From positions 62,001-126,000 of the forward strand of contig JAETSB010000004.1 in assembly GCA_021769865.1 (NCBI GenBank): DNA of 64,000 bases. Reading direction: 5' to 3'. Positions within the stretch are counted from its first letter, which is position 1, and every line of letters starts with the position of its first letter. This document shows, piece by piece, positions 24,676 to 33,252 of this stretch. The DNA is from Oscillospiraceae bacterium. Its GTDB lineage: Bacteria > Bacillota > Clostridia > Oscillospirales > Oscillospiraceae. The notes under the pieces were generated by a model. The model saw nothing but the letters and a program-made list of their open reading frames with translations. It had not been told where the DNA came from and made no database searches. The translations under genes were made by a program, and so were the position numbers.

Positions 24676-24760
24676 GCGCCCGTGGTGAAATTGGCAGACA
24701 CGATGGATTTAGGTTCCATTCCGGCAACGGGTAGGGGTTCAAGTCCCCTCGGGCGTACCA
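24676..24760 (+). tRNA. tRNA-Leu (anticodon TAG)
   Basis: An 85-nt class II tRNA with a long variable arm. Acceptor GCGCCCG pairs with CGGGCGT (first pair G-U), the anticodon arm ATGGA-TTTAGGT-TCCAT gives TAG, the T-arm is GGGGTTCAAGTCCCC, and CCA is encoded. Confidence 0.95.
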
Positions 24761-24765
24761 GCTCA

Positions 24766-24827
24766 GAAATTCTCACCACCGTTCCGTTTCCGGCTTCGCC
24801 GAAAACTGCACTACGGTGAGAATTTCT
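24766..24827. repeat. inverted repeat after tRNA-Leu
   Basis: GAAATTCTCACC (24766-24777) pairs with GGTGAGAATTTC (24816-24827) around a 38-nt loop. It could act as a processing or termination structure for the tRNA transcript. Confidence 0.5.
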
Positions 24828-24941
24828 TCGCGTTTCACCGCGACTCGCTTCGCTGGACTCGCGGCGGAGCGAGGGGCCGCGGAGCTTGATGCTGAAAAAT
24901 TGATTTTACCGCTTACTCCACAAGGAAAAGAGGGCTCGATT

Positions 24942-25796
24942 ATGCCGACTCCCCGCGCCGCCGTCATCCACGACCTCTCCGGCTTCGGCCGCTGCTCCCT
25001 GACCGAGGTCATCCCCATCCTCTCCGTCATGGGCGTCCAGTGCTGCCCCCTGCCCACCGCCTTCCTCTCCACTCACACCGGGGGCTTTACCGGCTTCACC
25101 TTCCTGGACATGACGGAGGAGCTGCCGAAGGCGGCGGAGCATTGGAAATCCCTGGGCCTGCAATTCCAGGCCATCTACAGCGGCTTCCTGGGCAGCGAGC
25201 GCCAAATCGGCATCGTGGCGGACTTCATCCGCCAGTTCCGAGGGCCGGATACCCTGGTGGTCGTCGATCCGGTGATGGGGGACGACGGGAAGCCCTACCA
25301 GACCTACACCCCCGCCATGTGCGCCGGCATGGAGCGCCTGGCGGAGCTGGCGGACGTGATCACCCCCAACTTGACCGAGGCCGCGTTCCTCTTGGGCCGG
25401 GACTATGACAGCCTCCTGGACGGGGGCCGGGCCCTCCACGACGAGGCCGCCCTCCGCCGCCTGGCGGAGGAGCTGAGCCTGGGAGGGAGGCGCTCTGTGG
25501 CTCTCACCGGGGCGGCGCTGTCCCCGGGGCGGACCGGGGCCATGTGCTTTGACGCCCGGACGGGAACGGCGGAGGCGGTCCAGACGGACTTTGTGGCCCA
25601 TCCCCTCCACGGGACCGGGGATATCTTTGCCAGCGTCCTGACGGGGGGGCTGATGCGGGGAGACGCCCTCCGGGACGCCGCCGCCCTGGCGGTGGATTTC
25701 ATCCACGAATGCGCCGTGCGGACCGTGGAGCAGGGACTTTCCCTCCGGGAGGGCGTGGACTTTGAGCCCCTGCTGGGTCGGCTGCTTCCCCAGTGA
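24942..25796 (+). CDS. pyridoxamine/pyridoxal kinase family protein
   Basis: 284 aa, ribokinase-like fold. ATP-dependent phosphorylation of B6 vitamers in the salvage route to PLP. VIHDLSGFGRCSLTEVIPILSVMG is the typical start (split here), DPVMGDDGKPYQTYTP the central motif, VITPNLTEAAFLLG the metal site, and LHGTGDIFASVLTGGL holds the catalytic Asp with the anion hole. It aligns best with the pyridoxamine kinase (PdxY-like) subgroup. AAGGAAAAGAGGG upstream of the ATG. Single gene. Confidence 0.85.
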   Translation: MPTPRAAVIHDLSGFGRCSLTEVIPILSVMGVQCCPLPTAFLSTHTGGFTGFTFLDMTEELPKAAEHWKSLGLQFQAIYSGFLGSERQIGIVADFIRQFRGPDTLVVVDPVMGDDGKPYQTYTPAMCAGMERLAELADVITPNLTEAAFLLGRDYDSLLDGGRALHDEAALRRLAEELSLGGRRSVALTGAALSPGRTGAMCFDARTGTAEAVQTDFVAHPLHGTGDIFASVLTGGLMRGDALRDAAALAVDFIHECAVRTVEQGLSLREGVDFEPLLGRLLPQ

Positions 25797-25851
25797 CTGT
25801 CCCTCTATCCATAGAGCACTCTGCGGGGCCCGGTCAGGGGACCGGCCCCAC

Positions 25852-25889
25852 AAAAAAGGCGCTCAGAGCATCGCTCTGAGCGCCTTTTT
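25852..25889. terminator. bidirectional terminator
   Basis: 12-bp perfect stem GGCGCTCAGAGC / GCTCTGAGCGCC with A-run before and T-run after, between converging genes. A second hairpin, GGGGCCCGGTC/GACCGGCCCC, lies just upstream (about 25825-25850). Confidence 0.88.
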
Positions 25890-25926
25890 GACTAAGGCAG
25901 TTCGGAATGTCAGGAAGCCGGGCCGC

Positions 25927-27888
25927 TTACGCCGCAGGGATCACCAGGACCTGGCCGACCCGCAGGTCGTTGGGGTTCTTGATGCTGTCCTTGTTGGCGT
26001 TGTAGATCACCTGCCACTGGCGGCCGGTGCCGTAGGCTTTCTGAGCGATGCTCCACAGGCAGTCGCCGGACTTGACCACATAGTCGCCCTCAGCAGCGGC
26101 GGGGGCGGCAGGGGCGGGCTCCGGCTCGGGGGCGGGAGCGGGTTCCGGAGCGGGCTCGGGAACCGGCTCGGGAGCGGGGGCGGGCTCTTCCGCGGGAGCG
26201 GGTTCCTCGACAGGCTCCTCGGCGGGGGCGGCTTCGATGGTGATGCGGCCGGCGGGCTCGCCGTAGGCTTCCTCAGTGACGACGCCCTTGAGCTCTTCCT
26301 TGATGTAGTCCATCAGGACCTCGTCCATGGGCAGGCCCAGGTCGTAGTTGGTCTTAGCGGCGGAGAAGGCGTAGTAGGTGTCGCCGCCGGCGGCCATAAA
26401 GTCGTTGGTGGCGATGGAGTAGGTGGCCTTGGCGTCAAAATCCTTGCCGCCCACGGAGGTGATGGTCACCCGGTTGATGGAGGCGGGCTTGTGATAGGTG
26501 GAGCCGGGGTACAGGTCGCCCTCGGCAAATTCCTTGCCGGTGTCCACGGTGAACTCGATGCCGCTGACCTGGGGGAAGCCGCCGATGGCGGTGGGGGTGC
26601 AGTGGGTGGAGGCTTCCAGGGCCTCCAGCAGCTCGGCGCCGGTGACCTTGACGATGCTCAGGGTATTGCCGAAGGGCAGGACGGTGTTCACGTCCTTCTT
26701 GGTGATGTCTCCGGCGGCGATGGGGGCGCGGATGCCGCCGCCGTTGGTGACGGCCGCGTCCACGGATTCCCCGTTCTTCTCCGCGCCCCAGACCAGGGCG
26801 TCGGTGATCAGGTCGCCCAGGTTCGTCTCCTCAGTGCGGTTGCCGGGGTCCTTTTCGCCGTTGAGGAGGACTTCGGTCTTGGCGAAGGTCGCGCCGTAGT
26901 CGTCGTCGATCTGCTTCTGGATGGCGGCGGCCCGGTCGGCGATCTCCTTCACGCCGTCCAGGGCGATGGACTCCACGGGGATGTTCCGGGCGAAGGTGAC
27001 CTCTTCAGAGAGGACGACCGCGCCCACGTTTTGAAGCTTCGTGCCGGTGGAGGTAACCAGGGTCTTGCCTTCCTCGCGGTAAATAACGGAGGTCTCGGTG
27101 GAAATGGCCGCGCCCTGGGGCTCCATGGTCTCCACGGTCTCGCCGGCGGCCTCGGCCACCTTGTCGATGGTGGAGTGGGAGTGTCCGTCGATCAGCACGT
27201 CGATGCCCTCCACCGCCTCCAGCAGGTCGATGGAACGGTTGCCCTTGGACTCGTCGTCAATGCCCAGGTGGCTGAGACACACGATGTAATCGCAGCCCTC
27301 GTCCTTCAGGGCCTTGACCTCGGCCTCGGCGATGGCAAACATGTCCTTGCCGGCGGGGAAGGTCACGCCCTGGATCTTGGCGGGGTGGGCCTTGGTGCCG
27401 CTCTCGGGGGTGGTCAGGCCGAAGACGCCGATCTTCTCGCCGCCGGGGGCGGTGAAGACGGTGTGGGCGTTCTCCGCCTTGCCGTTGTAGAGCACGTTGG
27501 CGGAGACCACGGGGAACTTGGCGTCCTTGGTGACTTCCTTGAAGTTGGGATAGCCGTAGTCAAACTCGTGGTTTCCGATGGTGGCCGCGTCATAGCCCGC
27601 CAGGTTCATCAGCTCGATGGCGGTCTTGCCCTGGCTGACGCTGACGGTGGGGTCGCCCTGGATGTAGTCGCCCGCGTCCAGCAGCAGGGTGTAGGCCCCC
27701 GCGTCCTGGAAGGACTGCTTCAGGGCGGCCACCTTGGCGTAATTGCCAATGGCGCCGTGGACGTCGTTGGTGTGGAGGATGACGATCTGGCCCTCCAGGG
27801 GCTTCTCCTCCTCGGCGCTGGCGGTGACGGCCAGGGAGAACATCATCGCAAGCGCCAGCAGCAGGGACAGGAACTTCTTAGTCTGCAT
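25927..27888 (-). CDS. secreted 5-prime-nucleotidase family protein with C-terminal LysM
   Basis: 653 aa. Signal peptide (MQTKKFLSLLLALAMMFSLA, cleavage after VTASA). A metallophosphatase domain follows: ILHTNDVHGAI, LLDAGDYIQG, IGNHEFDYG and DGHSHS supply the two-metal ligands. The 5_nucleotid_C domain has NLGDLITDALVW and NGGGIRAP. A ~50-residue Glu/Pro/Ala linker leads to a LysM module (YVVKSGDCLWSIAQKAYG) that should hold the enzyme on peptidoglycan. It likely releases phosphate and nucleosides from external nucleotides. The start at 27888 has GGAGGT upstream. Confidence 0.92.
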   Translation of the reverse strand: MQTKKFLSLLLALAMMFSLAVTASAEEEKPLEGQIVILHTNDVHGAIGNYAKVAALKQSFQDAGAYTLLLDAGDYIQGDPTVSVSQGKTAIELMNLAGYDAATIGNHEFDYGYPNFKEVTKDAKFPVVSANVLYNGKAENAHTVFTAPGGEKIGVFGLTTPESGTKAHPAKIQGVTFPAGKDMFAIAEAEVKALKDEGCDYIVCLSHLGIDDESKGNRSIDLLEAVEGIDVLIDGHSHSTIDKVAEAAGETVETMEPQGAAISTETSVIYREEGKTLVTSTGTKLQNVGAVVLSEEVTFARNIPVESIALDGVKEIADRAAAIQKQIDDDYGATFAKTEVLLNGEKDPGNRTEETNLGDLITDALVWGAEKNGESVDAAVTNGGGIRAPIAAGDITKKDVNTVLPFGNTLSIVKVTGAELLEALEASTHCTPTAIGGFPQVSGIEFTVDTGKEFAEGDLYPGSTYHKPASINRVTITSVGGKDFDAKATYSIATNDFMAAGGDTYYAFSAAKTNYDLGLPMDEVLMDYIKEELKGVVTEEAYGEPAGRITIEAAPAEEPVEEPAPAEEPAPAPEPVPEPAPEPAPAPEPEPAPAAPAAAEGDYVVKSGDCLWSIAQKAYGTGRQWQVIYNANKDSIKNPNDLRVGQVLVIPAA

Positions 27889-27942
27889 TCTTTTACCTCC
27901 TCTTCTTTCAGGGGCGGATTGGCCTCCGCCCTTCCTGAGGCC

Positions 27943-27951
27943 ATTATAGCA
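27943..27951 (-). promoter_or_regulatory. extended -10 promoter of the nucleotidase gene
   Basis: On the minus strand, TGCTATAAT (TGN plus perfect -10). The -35 region is weak. Confidence 0.55.
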
Positions 27952-28040
27952 CACTTTTTCCAAATAGAAAGCGCAAAATCTCCTGGCGGAGAAATTTTTT
28001 TCGCCGGGCGCCCCCGCCGCTGGAAATCCGGCAAAACCTA

Positions 28041-28049
28041 TGATATACT
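28041..28049 (+). promoter_or_regulatory. extended -10 promoter of the hydantoinase-like gene
   Basis: TGATATACT (TGN plus TATACT). No clear -35, typical of extended -10 promoters. Confidence 0.5.
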
Positions 28050-28085
28050 GTCCCCATCAACACACCGAGAACGGAGGGAACGGAT

Positions 28086-29462
28086 ATGCGCACACTGTTC
28101 AAGGGCGGCAGCGTGGTCGACCGCAAGGGCGTCCGGCGGGCGGACCTGCTGGTGGAGGGGGAGAAGGTGGTCTCCCTGGGCCGGGGGCTCAAGGCGGAGG
28201 CGGACCGGATCATCGACGTGGCGGGCTGCGTCCTCTTCCCCGGCTTCATCGACGCCCACACCCATTTCGACCTGGAGGTGGCGGGCACCGTCACCGCCGA
28301 CGGCTTCGCCTCGGGAAGCCGGGCGGCCCTCCGGGGGGGCACCACCACCGTCATCGACTTCGCCTGCCCCGACAAGGGGGAGACCCTGGCCTCGGGCCTG
28401 GGCCGCTGGCGGGAGAAGGCCGTGGGAAAGACCTTCTGCGACTACGGCTTCCACATGACCATCGACGACTGGAACGAGGGCATCCGGACGGAGCTGCCCG
28501 CCATGTTCGCCCAGGGCATCTCCTCGTTTAAAATGTACATGACCTACCCCGCCATGCTGCTGGGGGACCGGGACCTCTACTGGGCCCTGGAGGAGCTGAA
28601 GGCCCTGGGGGGCGTCTGCGGCGTCCACTGCGAAAACGCCGGGGTCATCGACGGCATGATCGCCGAGAAGAAGGCGGCGGGAGAGCTGTCCCCCGCCAGC
28701 CACCCGGAGACCCGCCCGCCCTATCTGGAGGCGGAGGCGGTGGGGCGGCTGCTCCGCATCGCCCAGGCGGCCCAGGCCCCGGTCATCATCGTCCACCTCA
28801 CCAACGGCGAGGCCCTCGGCGAGGTCCTCCGGGCCCGGAAGCGGGGCCAGACGGTCTATGTGGAGACCTGCCCCCAGTACTTAGCCCTGGACGAGAGCCT
28901 CTATTATCAGGAGGACTTCTCCGACGCGGCCCGCTACGTCTGCGCCCCGCCCCTGCGGGACAGGAAGGAGCAGGACATTCTCTGGAAGGCCCTGCGCCGG
29001 GGAGAAATTCAGACGGTCTCCACGGACCACTGCTCCTTCACCCTGGAGCAGAAGGCGCAGGGATTGGAGGACTTCACGAAGATCCCCGGCGGCCTTCCCG
29101 GCGTGGAAACCCGGGGGGAGCTGATGTGGTCCCTGGGCGTCGCCCGGCGGAAGCTCAGCGTGGCCCAGATGTGCCGGGTTCTCAGCGAAAACCCGGCGAA
29201 GCTGTACGGCCTCTTCCCCCGGAAGGGGACCCTCCAGCCGGGGAGCGACGCGGACATCGTGGTCTACGACCCCAGCGGCGGCCATGTGATCCGGGCGGAG
29301 GACTGCGAGTCCGCCGCCGGGTACAGCCCCTACGAGGGCTTCGCCACCGACGGCGGCGTCCGGCAGGTGTGGCTCCGGGGACGCCTGGCGGTGGAGAGCG
29401 GGAATGTGCTGGAGACGGACCCCAGGGGCAAGTACCTGGCCCGGGGGAAGTGCATGCTGTAA
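28086..29462 (+). CDS. dihydropyrimidinase / D-hydantoinase family amidohydrolase
   Basis: 458 aa, cyclic amidohydrolase. FPGFIDAHTHFDLE gives the first metal ligands (HxH), ISSFKMYMTYP the carboxylated bridging Lys (~residue 153), GVHCENAGVIDG another His ligand, VHLTNGEA the next, and TVSTDHCSF the catalytic Asp. It would open hydantoin or dihydropyrimidine rings (reductive pyrimidine degradation or D-amino-acid routes). No companion dihydropyrimidine dehydrogenase or carbamoylase is in the window, so the physiological substrate is unknown. GGAGGG precedes the ATG. Confidence 0.88.
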   Translation: MRTLFKGGSVVDRKGVRRADLLVEGEKVVSLGRGLKAEADRIIDVAGCVLFPGFIDAHTHFDLEVAGTVTADGFASGSRAALRGGTTTVIDFACPDKGETLASGLGRWREKAVGKTFCDYGFHMTIDDWNEGIRTELPAMFAQGISSFKMYMTYPAMLLGDRDLYWALEELKALGGVCGVHCENAGVIDGMIAEKKAAGELSPASHPETRPPYLEAEAVGRLLRIAQAAQAPVIIVHLTNGEALGEVLRARKRGQTVYVETCPQYLALDESLYYQEDFSDAARYVCAPPLRDRKEQDILWKALRRGEIQTVSTDHCSFTLEQKAQGLEDFTKIPGGLPGVETRGELMWSLGVARRKLSVAQMCRVLSENPAKLYGLFPRKGTLQPGSDADIVVYDPSGGHVIRAEDCESAAGYSPYEGFATDGGVRQVWLRGRLAVESGNVLETDPRGKYLARGKCML

Positions 29463-29469
29463 AAAAGAG

Positions 29470-29497
29470 CGGCGGACCCGGAAGGGTCCGCCGTTTT
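29470..29497. terminator. terminator between convergent genes
   Basis: CGGCGGACCC-GGAA-GGGTCCGCCG followed by TTTT; preceded by an A-run, so possibly bidirectional. Confidence 0.8.
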
Positions 29498-29504
29498 CCG
29501 CTGT

Positions 29505-30116
29505 TCAGGAAAGGGGCTCCTGGCTGAAGGTCACCGTCAGGGCATAGACGTGCTCATAGCCCAGCTCCGCGTACCGCTCCGGCTCAAAGAAAGATTCCGG
29601 GTCATAGGAGTGGACCTCATTTTTCGTGGTGTTGATCTGGATGGCGATGGGAATCTCTTTCTCATAGACGATCTCCGCGCGGCCAGCTAGAAAGCTGGTC
29701 GTCCGGCCCATGCCCTCGGGGTCGTCCAGGTCCTCCGTGCCCTCCCAGCTGGTGGCCGTATAGCCTCTTCCGTCAAATTGGGCCGCCTCCCGGAAGTCCT
29801 TCCGCAGGTCCTCAAAGCCGAAGCAGAGCCGGCCCTCCTTCGCCTTCTCATCCAGGGCCATTCCGGACCCGCCGCCGCCAATCCAGGGTTCCCATGTTCC
29901 GTCCGCCAGCTCATAGGCCGTCACGGACATTTTCTTCGCCGTGCCGTCCAGCACCACGTCAAAGAGGTGCTGGTCCGTATCCGCCCCCAGGAGCTTGGCC
30001 ACGGCCTCTTCCTCCTCGTTCAGCTCCGCGGGCTGGATGTACATAGAGGGCGCGGCTTCAGCGGAGCACCCCGCCAGCAGGGCCAGCAGGGTCAGAAGGG
30101 CAAAAATCTTCTTCAT
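29505..30116 (-). CDS. lipoprotein of unknown function
   Basis: 203 aa. MKKIFALLTLLALLAGC is a classic lipoprotein signal with Cys17. The mature part is acidic, with no recognised family. It is directly downstream of the DUF4330-like gene (ATG 1 bp past its TGA), so the two are translated together and may form a membrane-associated pair. Confidence 0.75.
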   Translation of the reverse strand: MKKIFALLTLLALLAGCSAEAAPSMYIQPAELNEEEEAVAKLLGADTDQHLFDVVLDGTAKKMSVTAYELADGTWEPWIGGGGSGMALDEKAKEGRLCFGFEDLRKDFREAAQFDGRGYTATSWEGTEDLDDPEGMGRTTSFLAGRAEIVYEKEIPIAIQINTTKNEVHSYDPESFFEPERYAELGYEHVYALTVTFSQEPLS

Positions 30117-30117
30117 C

Positions 30118-30603
30118 TCATTCTCCCCAGGTTACGTCAATGACCGTCCCGTTCTGGAACTCCACGGTCTCGCTCTTCATAATGTAGTCCGTCTTTCCGA
30201 TCCGGACCTCCTGCTCGCCCACCTTGGTGGTCATGACCTCCTCCTTGGGCACCGTGGCGGTACAGGTGAAGTACAGGTTCACATGGTCCGGGTCCTCGTG
30301 CCACTCCCCGTCGGGCCCCAGCTCCAGCCAGGGGGTGGCCTCCACGGACTCGATCCGCCCGTTCAGCCGGGCCCCGGAGGCCATCAGCGGAGAGGGCAGG
30401 TTTTCCTTGGAATTCTCGTACAGCTCCGCGGCCACGTTCTGGACCCGGACCACGTAAGTGATCTCCATGGTGGGGACCTCGATGGTGCCGCCCCGGTTCA
30501 AAACCCGGACCGCGCCGTAGACCGCCACGGCCAGAATCAGGGCCGCGGCGATGATGTCGATGATGTTGAATTTCCCAATGCGGAATGACTTCTTTTGTTC
30601 CAT
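30118..30603 (-). CDS. DUF4330-like membrane-anchored protein
   Basis: 161 aa. A short cytoplasmic N-terminus (MEQKKSFRIGKFNIIDIIAA), one transmembrane helix (ALILAVAVYGAVRVL) and an extracytoplasmic beta-rich domain match DUF4330 proteins. ATG at 30603 has GGAGGT 7 bp upstream. Divergent from the glycosyltransferase-CsaB gene and co-transcribed with the lipoprotein at 29505. DUF4330 genes are often near cell-surface polysaccharide genes, which fits the context. Function unknown. Confidence 0.75.
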   Translation of the reverse strand: MEQKKSFRIGKFNIIDIIAAALILAVAVYGAVRVLNRGGTIEVPTMEITYVVRVQNVAAELYENSKENLPSPLMASGARLNGRIESVEATPWLELGPDGEWHEDPDHVNLYFTCTATVPKEEVMTTKVGEQEVRIGKTDYIMKSETVEFQNGTVIDVTWGE

Positions 30604-30657
30604 GCCAGACCTCCGTAGCGGGCGCATGCCCGCTTCCTTTCGATTGATAGAGCCTTA

Positions 30658-30686
30658 TGGACAAGGCACGGAAAATATTATATAAT
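30658..30686 (+). promoter_or_regulatory. promoter of the glycosyltransferase-CsaB gene
   Basis: TGGACA (30658-30663), 17-bp spacer, perfect TATAAT (30681-30686), 32 bp before the ATG. Confidence 0.75.
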
Positions 30687-30717
30687 ACGTTTCACAAAAT
30701 CACAAGGGGTATTTGCC

Positions 30718-32949
30718 ATGAAGGTCATTCATCTCATCAGCGGCGGCGACTCCGGCGGGGCCAAGACCCACGTGCTGAGCCTGCTGAAACACTTAAACGA
30801 GACCATCACCGCCCAGCTGGTCTGCTTCCGGGACGGCCCCTTCGCCGGCGAGGCCCGCTCCCTGGGCATCCCCACCATGATCTGCGGGGGCAACCACATA
30901 TTTAAAATCCGCCGCCAACTGGCGGACCATATCCGCCGGGAAGGCTTCCAGCTCATCCACTGCCACGGGGCCCGGGCCAACATGATCGGGGCCCTGCTCC
31001 GGGGGGTCACCGGCCTGCCGGTGGTTACCACCATCCACAGCGACTACAAGATCGACTACATGGGCCGCCCCCTGGCCCGGTGCACCTTCGGCGTCATCAA
31101 CACCTGGGCCCTGCGGCGGCTGGACTACCGCATCGGCGTGTCCGACGCCATGGTGGACCTGCTCATCTCCCGGGGCTTCCCGGCGGACCGCTTCTACGCC
31201 ATCTACAACGGCATCGACTTCACCCCCGCCCCCGATCAGGGGGACCGCCTCCCCTACCTCCGCTCCCTGGGGGCGGACGTGGAGGCGGATTCCGTGGTGG
31301 TGGGCATCGCCGCCCGGCTGAATCCGGTGAAGGACATGTCCACCCTCATCCGAGGCTTCGCCGAAGCGTATAAATTCTGCGATAAATTACGATTAGTAAT
31401 CGCCGGAGACGGCGAGGAGCGGGAAAAGCTGGGCGCTCTCGCCCGGGAATTGGGCGTGGAGCGGCAGGTCACCTTCGCCGGATGGATCAGCGGGGGCATG
31501 GACCGCTTTTACAGCGCCTTGGATATCAACGTCCTGACCAGCCTGTCCGAGACCTTCTCCTACGCCCTCACCGAGGGGGCCCGGTTCCACCTGGCCACGA
31601 TTTCCACCGCCGTAGGGGGCATCCCCTACCTCATCGACCAGGGGGCCAACGGCTATCTCTTCCAGCCCCGGGACTTCATGACCCTGGGGAAGCACCTGGC
31701 GGCCCTGGGGAACGACCCGGCCCTCCGGCATGAGATGGGGGAAAAGCTCTTTGAGAAGGCGTCCACCCAGTTCTCCATTGAGAAGACCGTGGAGACCCAG
31801 CTCCACATTTACGGCGAGATCCTCCGCCGCCACGCCCGCCCCAAGCGGGACCGGGACGGCGTGGTGATCTGCGGGGCCTACGGCCGGGGCAACGCCGGGG
31901 ACGACGCGATTCTGGAGGCCATTCTGGAGGAGATGCGGTCCATCGACCCCGACATGCCCGTGACGGTGATCTCCAAGGACCCCAGGTCCACCCGCCTCAG
32001 CTACCGGGTCCGCGCCGTCGGCCGGGTGGACCTCCCCGGCTGGCTGGGGGCCATGGGGCGGGCGAAGCTCTATATCAACGGCGGCGGCAGCCTGATTCAG
32101 GACGTGACCTCCCGCCGGTCCCTCTGGTTTTACCTCATGAACATCCGGGCCGCCAAGCGGGCGGGCTGCAAGGTGCAGATGTACGGTTGCGGCATCGGCC
32201 CCGTCACCCGGCCGAACCACCGGAAGCTGGCGGCCAAGGTGCTGAACCGGAACGTGGACGTCATCACCCTCCGGGAGCCGGACTCCCTGGAGGAGCTGAA
32301 GTCCATGGGCGTGGACCGGCCGGAGATTCACCTGACCGCGGACCCGGCCCTGACCCTGTCCCCGGCGGCGGAGGAAAAGACGGACAGCGTCCTCCTCCGG
32401 GCGGGCGTCCCGCCCCATGGGGAGCGGCTGATCTGCTTCGCCCTCCGGCCCTGGCCGGGCTTCCGGGAGAAGGCCCCCCTCTTCGGGGCGGCGGCCCGGT
32501 ACGCCTGGGAGCGCTACGGCCTGTCCCCCGTCTTCACGGCGGTGGAGAAGGGCCAGGACCCCTCCGCCGCCCGGCTGGCGGCTCAGAGCCTGGGGGATGT
32601 GCCCCATTATTTCCTGGACGACGCCGGGGCCGCCGGGACCATCATCGGGTCCCTGTCCCGGATGGAGATCGTGGTGTCCATGCGGCTCCACGCCCTGATC
32701 TTCGCCGCCGGGCAGGGGATTCCCCTGGCAGGGGTGGTGTACGACCCGAAGGTCTCCTCCTTCCTACGGTATATCGGGCAGGAGAATTTCACGGACCTGG
32801 AGGACCTAACAGAGGAGACCCTCAAGGCCATGATCGACCGGGCCACCGCCCAGGCCGGGGACAAGCGGGCCCAGGCGGAGGCGGTCCGGAGGCTCCGGGA
32901 GCTGGAGCGGGGAAATGTCGAGATCGCGAAGCGCCTGCTGGAGCGTTAG
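30718..32949 (+). CDS. csaB: fused GT4 glycosyltransferase and CsaB-type polysaccharide pyruvyl transferase
   Basis: 743 aa. Residues 1-~370 form a GT-B, family 4 glycosyltransferase: HLISGGDSGGAKTHVLSLL, HCHGARAN, and the nucleotide-sugar site SETFSYALTEGA. Residues ~380-743 match CsaB: ICGAYGRGNAGDDAILEAIL, YINGGGSLIQDVTS, MYGCGIGPV, and the C-terminal SMRLHALIFAAGQGIPLAGV. CsaB adds pyruvate ketals to the secondary cell-wall polymer recognised by SLH domains. Both modules are intact in one frame, so one protein may add a sugar and then pyruvylate the polymer. AAGGGG upstream of ATG. Three SLH proteins are encoded at 44-57 kb. Confidence 0.9.
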   Translation: MKVIHLISGGDSGGAKTHVLSLLKHLNETITAQLVCFRDGPFAGEARSLGIPTMICGGNHIFKIRRQLADHIRREGFQLIHCHGARANMIGALLRGVTGLPVVTTIHSDYKIDYMGRPLARCTFGVINTWALRRLDYRIGVSDAMVDLLISRGFPADRFYAIYNGIDFTPAPDQGDRLPYLRSLGADVEADSVVVGIAARLNPVKDMSTLIRGFAEAYKFCDKLRLVIAGDGEEREKLGALARELGVERQVTFAGWISGGMDRFYSALDINVLTSLSETFSYALTEGARFHLATISTAVGGIPYLIDQGANGYLFQPRDFMTLGKHLAALGNDPALRHEMGEKLFEKASTQFSIEKTVETQLHIYGEILRRHARPKRDRDGVVICGAYGRGNAGDDAILEAILEEMRSIDPDMPVTVISKDPRSTRLSYRVRAVGRVDLPGWLGAMGRAKLYINGGGSLIQDVTSRRSLWFYLMNIRAAKRAGCKVQMYGCGIGPVTRPNHRKLAAKVLNRNVDVITLREPDSLEELKSMGVDRPEIHLTADPALTLSPAAEEKTDSVLLRAGVPPHGERLICFALRPWPGFREKAPLFGAAARYAWERYGLSPVFTAVEKGQDPSAARLAAQSLGDVPHYFLDDAGAAGTIIGSLSRMEIVVSMRLHALIFAAGQGIPLAGVVYDPKVSSFLRYIGQENFTDLEDLTEETLKAMIDRATAQAGDKRAQAEAVRRLRELERGNVEIAKRLLER

Positions 32950-32950
32950 G

Positions 32951-33124
32951 TCAGCGGGAACAGATTTCCCGCTGGGCGGCGATGGTCTCCAGGGTGTCCC
33001 CCAGCTGGGTCAGGATGGCCCCCACCAGCCCCAGCTCCTCGTCGTTCAATTGACCCGCGATGGCCACCGCCAGGGAGTTCACCGTGGTGGTCAGGGCCAG
33101 GGGGTCGCAGTTCGGGTTTCTCAT
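32951..33124 (-). CDS. small conserved protein (DUF6774-like)
   Basis: 57 aa. MRNPNCDPLALTTTVNSLAV then two predicted helices with LNDEELGLVGAILTQLGDTL, a pattern seen in small clostridial DUF6774-type proteins. The ATG at 33124 has GGGTGAT close upstream; an ATG at 33136 lacks a ribosome site. It ends 1 bp from the convergent csaB stop. Function unknown. Confidence 0.6.
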   Translation of the reverse strand: MRNPNCDPLALTTTVNSLAVAIAGQLNDEELGLVGAILTQLGDTLETIAAQREICSR

Positions 33125-33173
33125 GTTATCACCCATGGCATTCTATGAAAGGCAAGGGCGGGCCGTTCCCCCC

Positions 33174-33202
33174 TTGCCTTTCTCCCCCGTTTGCGGTACA
33201 AT
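33174..33202 (+). promoter_or_regulatory. promoter of the alpha-hydroxyacid oxidase-like gene
   Basis: TTGCCT (33174-33179), 17-bp spacer, TACAAT (33197-33202). It overlaps a hairpin, GGCAAGGG...CCCTTGCC (about 33150-33178). Confidence 0.6.
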
Positions 33203-33252
33203 CAAAGCATTCCCATAACCTGAAAATTTTGACATATTTGGAGGAATCCGAC

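Noticed and set aside
25762-28458. 898-codon plus-strand open frame
   Set aside because: Gly/Val/Leu low-complexity shadow of the secreted nucleotidase gene on the minus strand.
28086-29462. Calling the amidohydrolase allantoinase or dihydroorotase
   Set aside because: The SSFKMYMTYP Lys motif and HCEN/STDHCSF pattern fit dihydropyrimidinase/hydantoinase better, and no purine or pyrimidine synthesis genes are adjacent.
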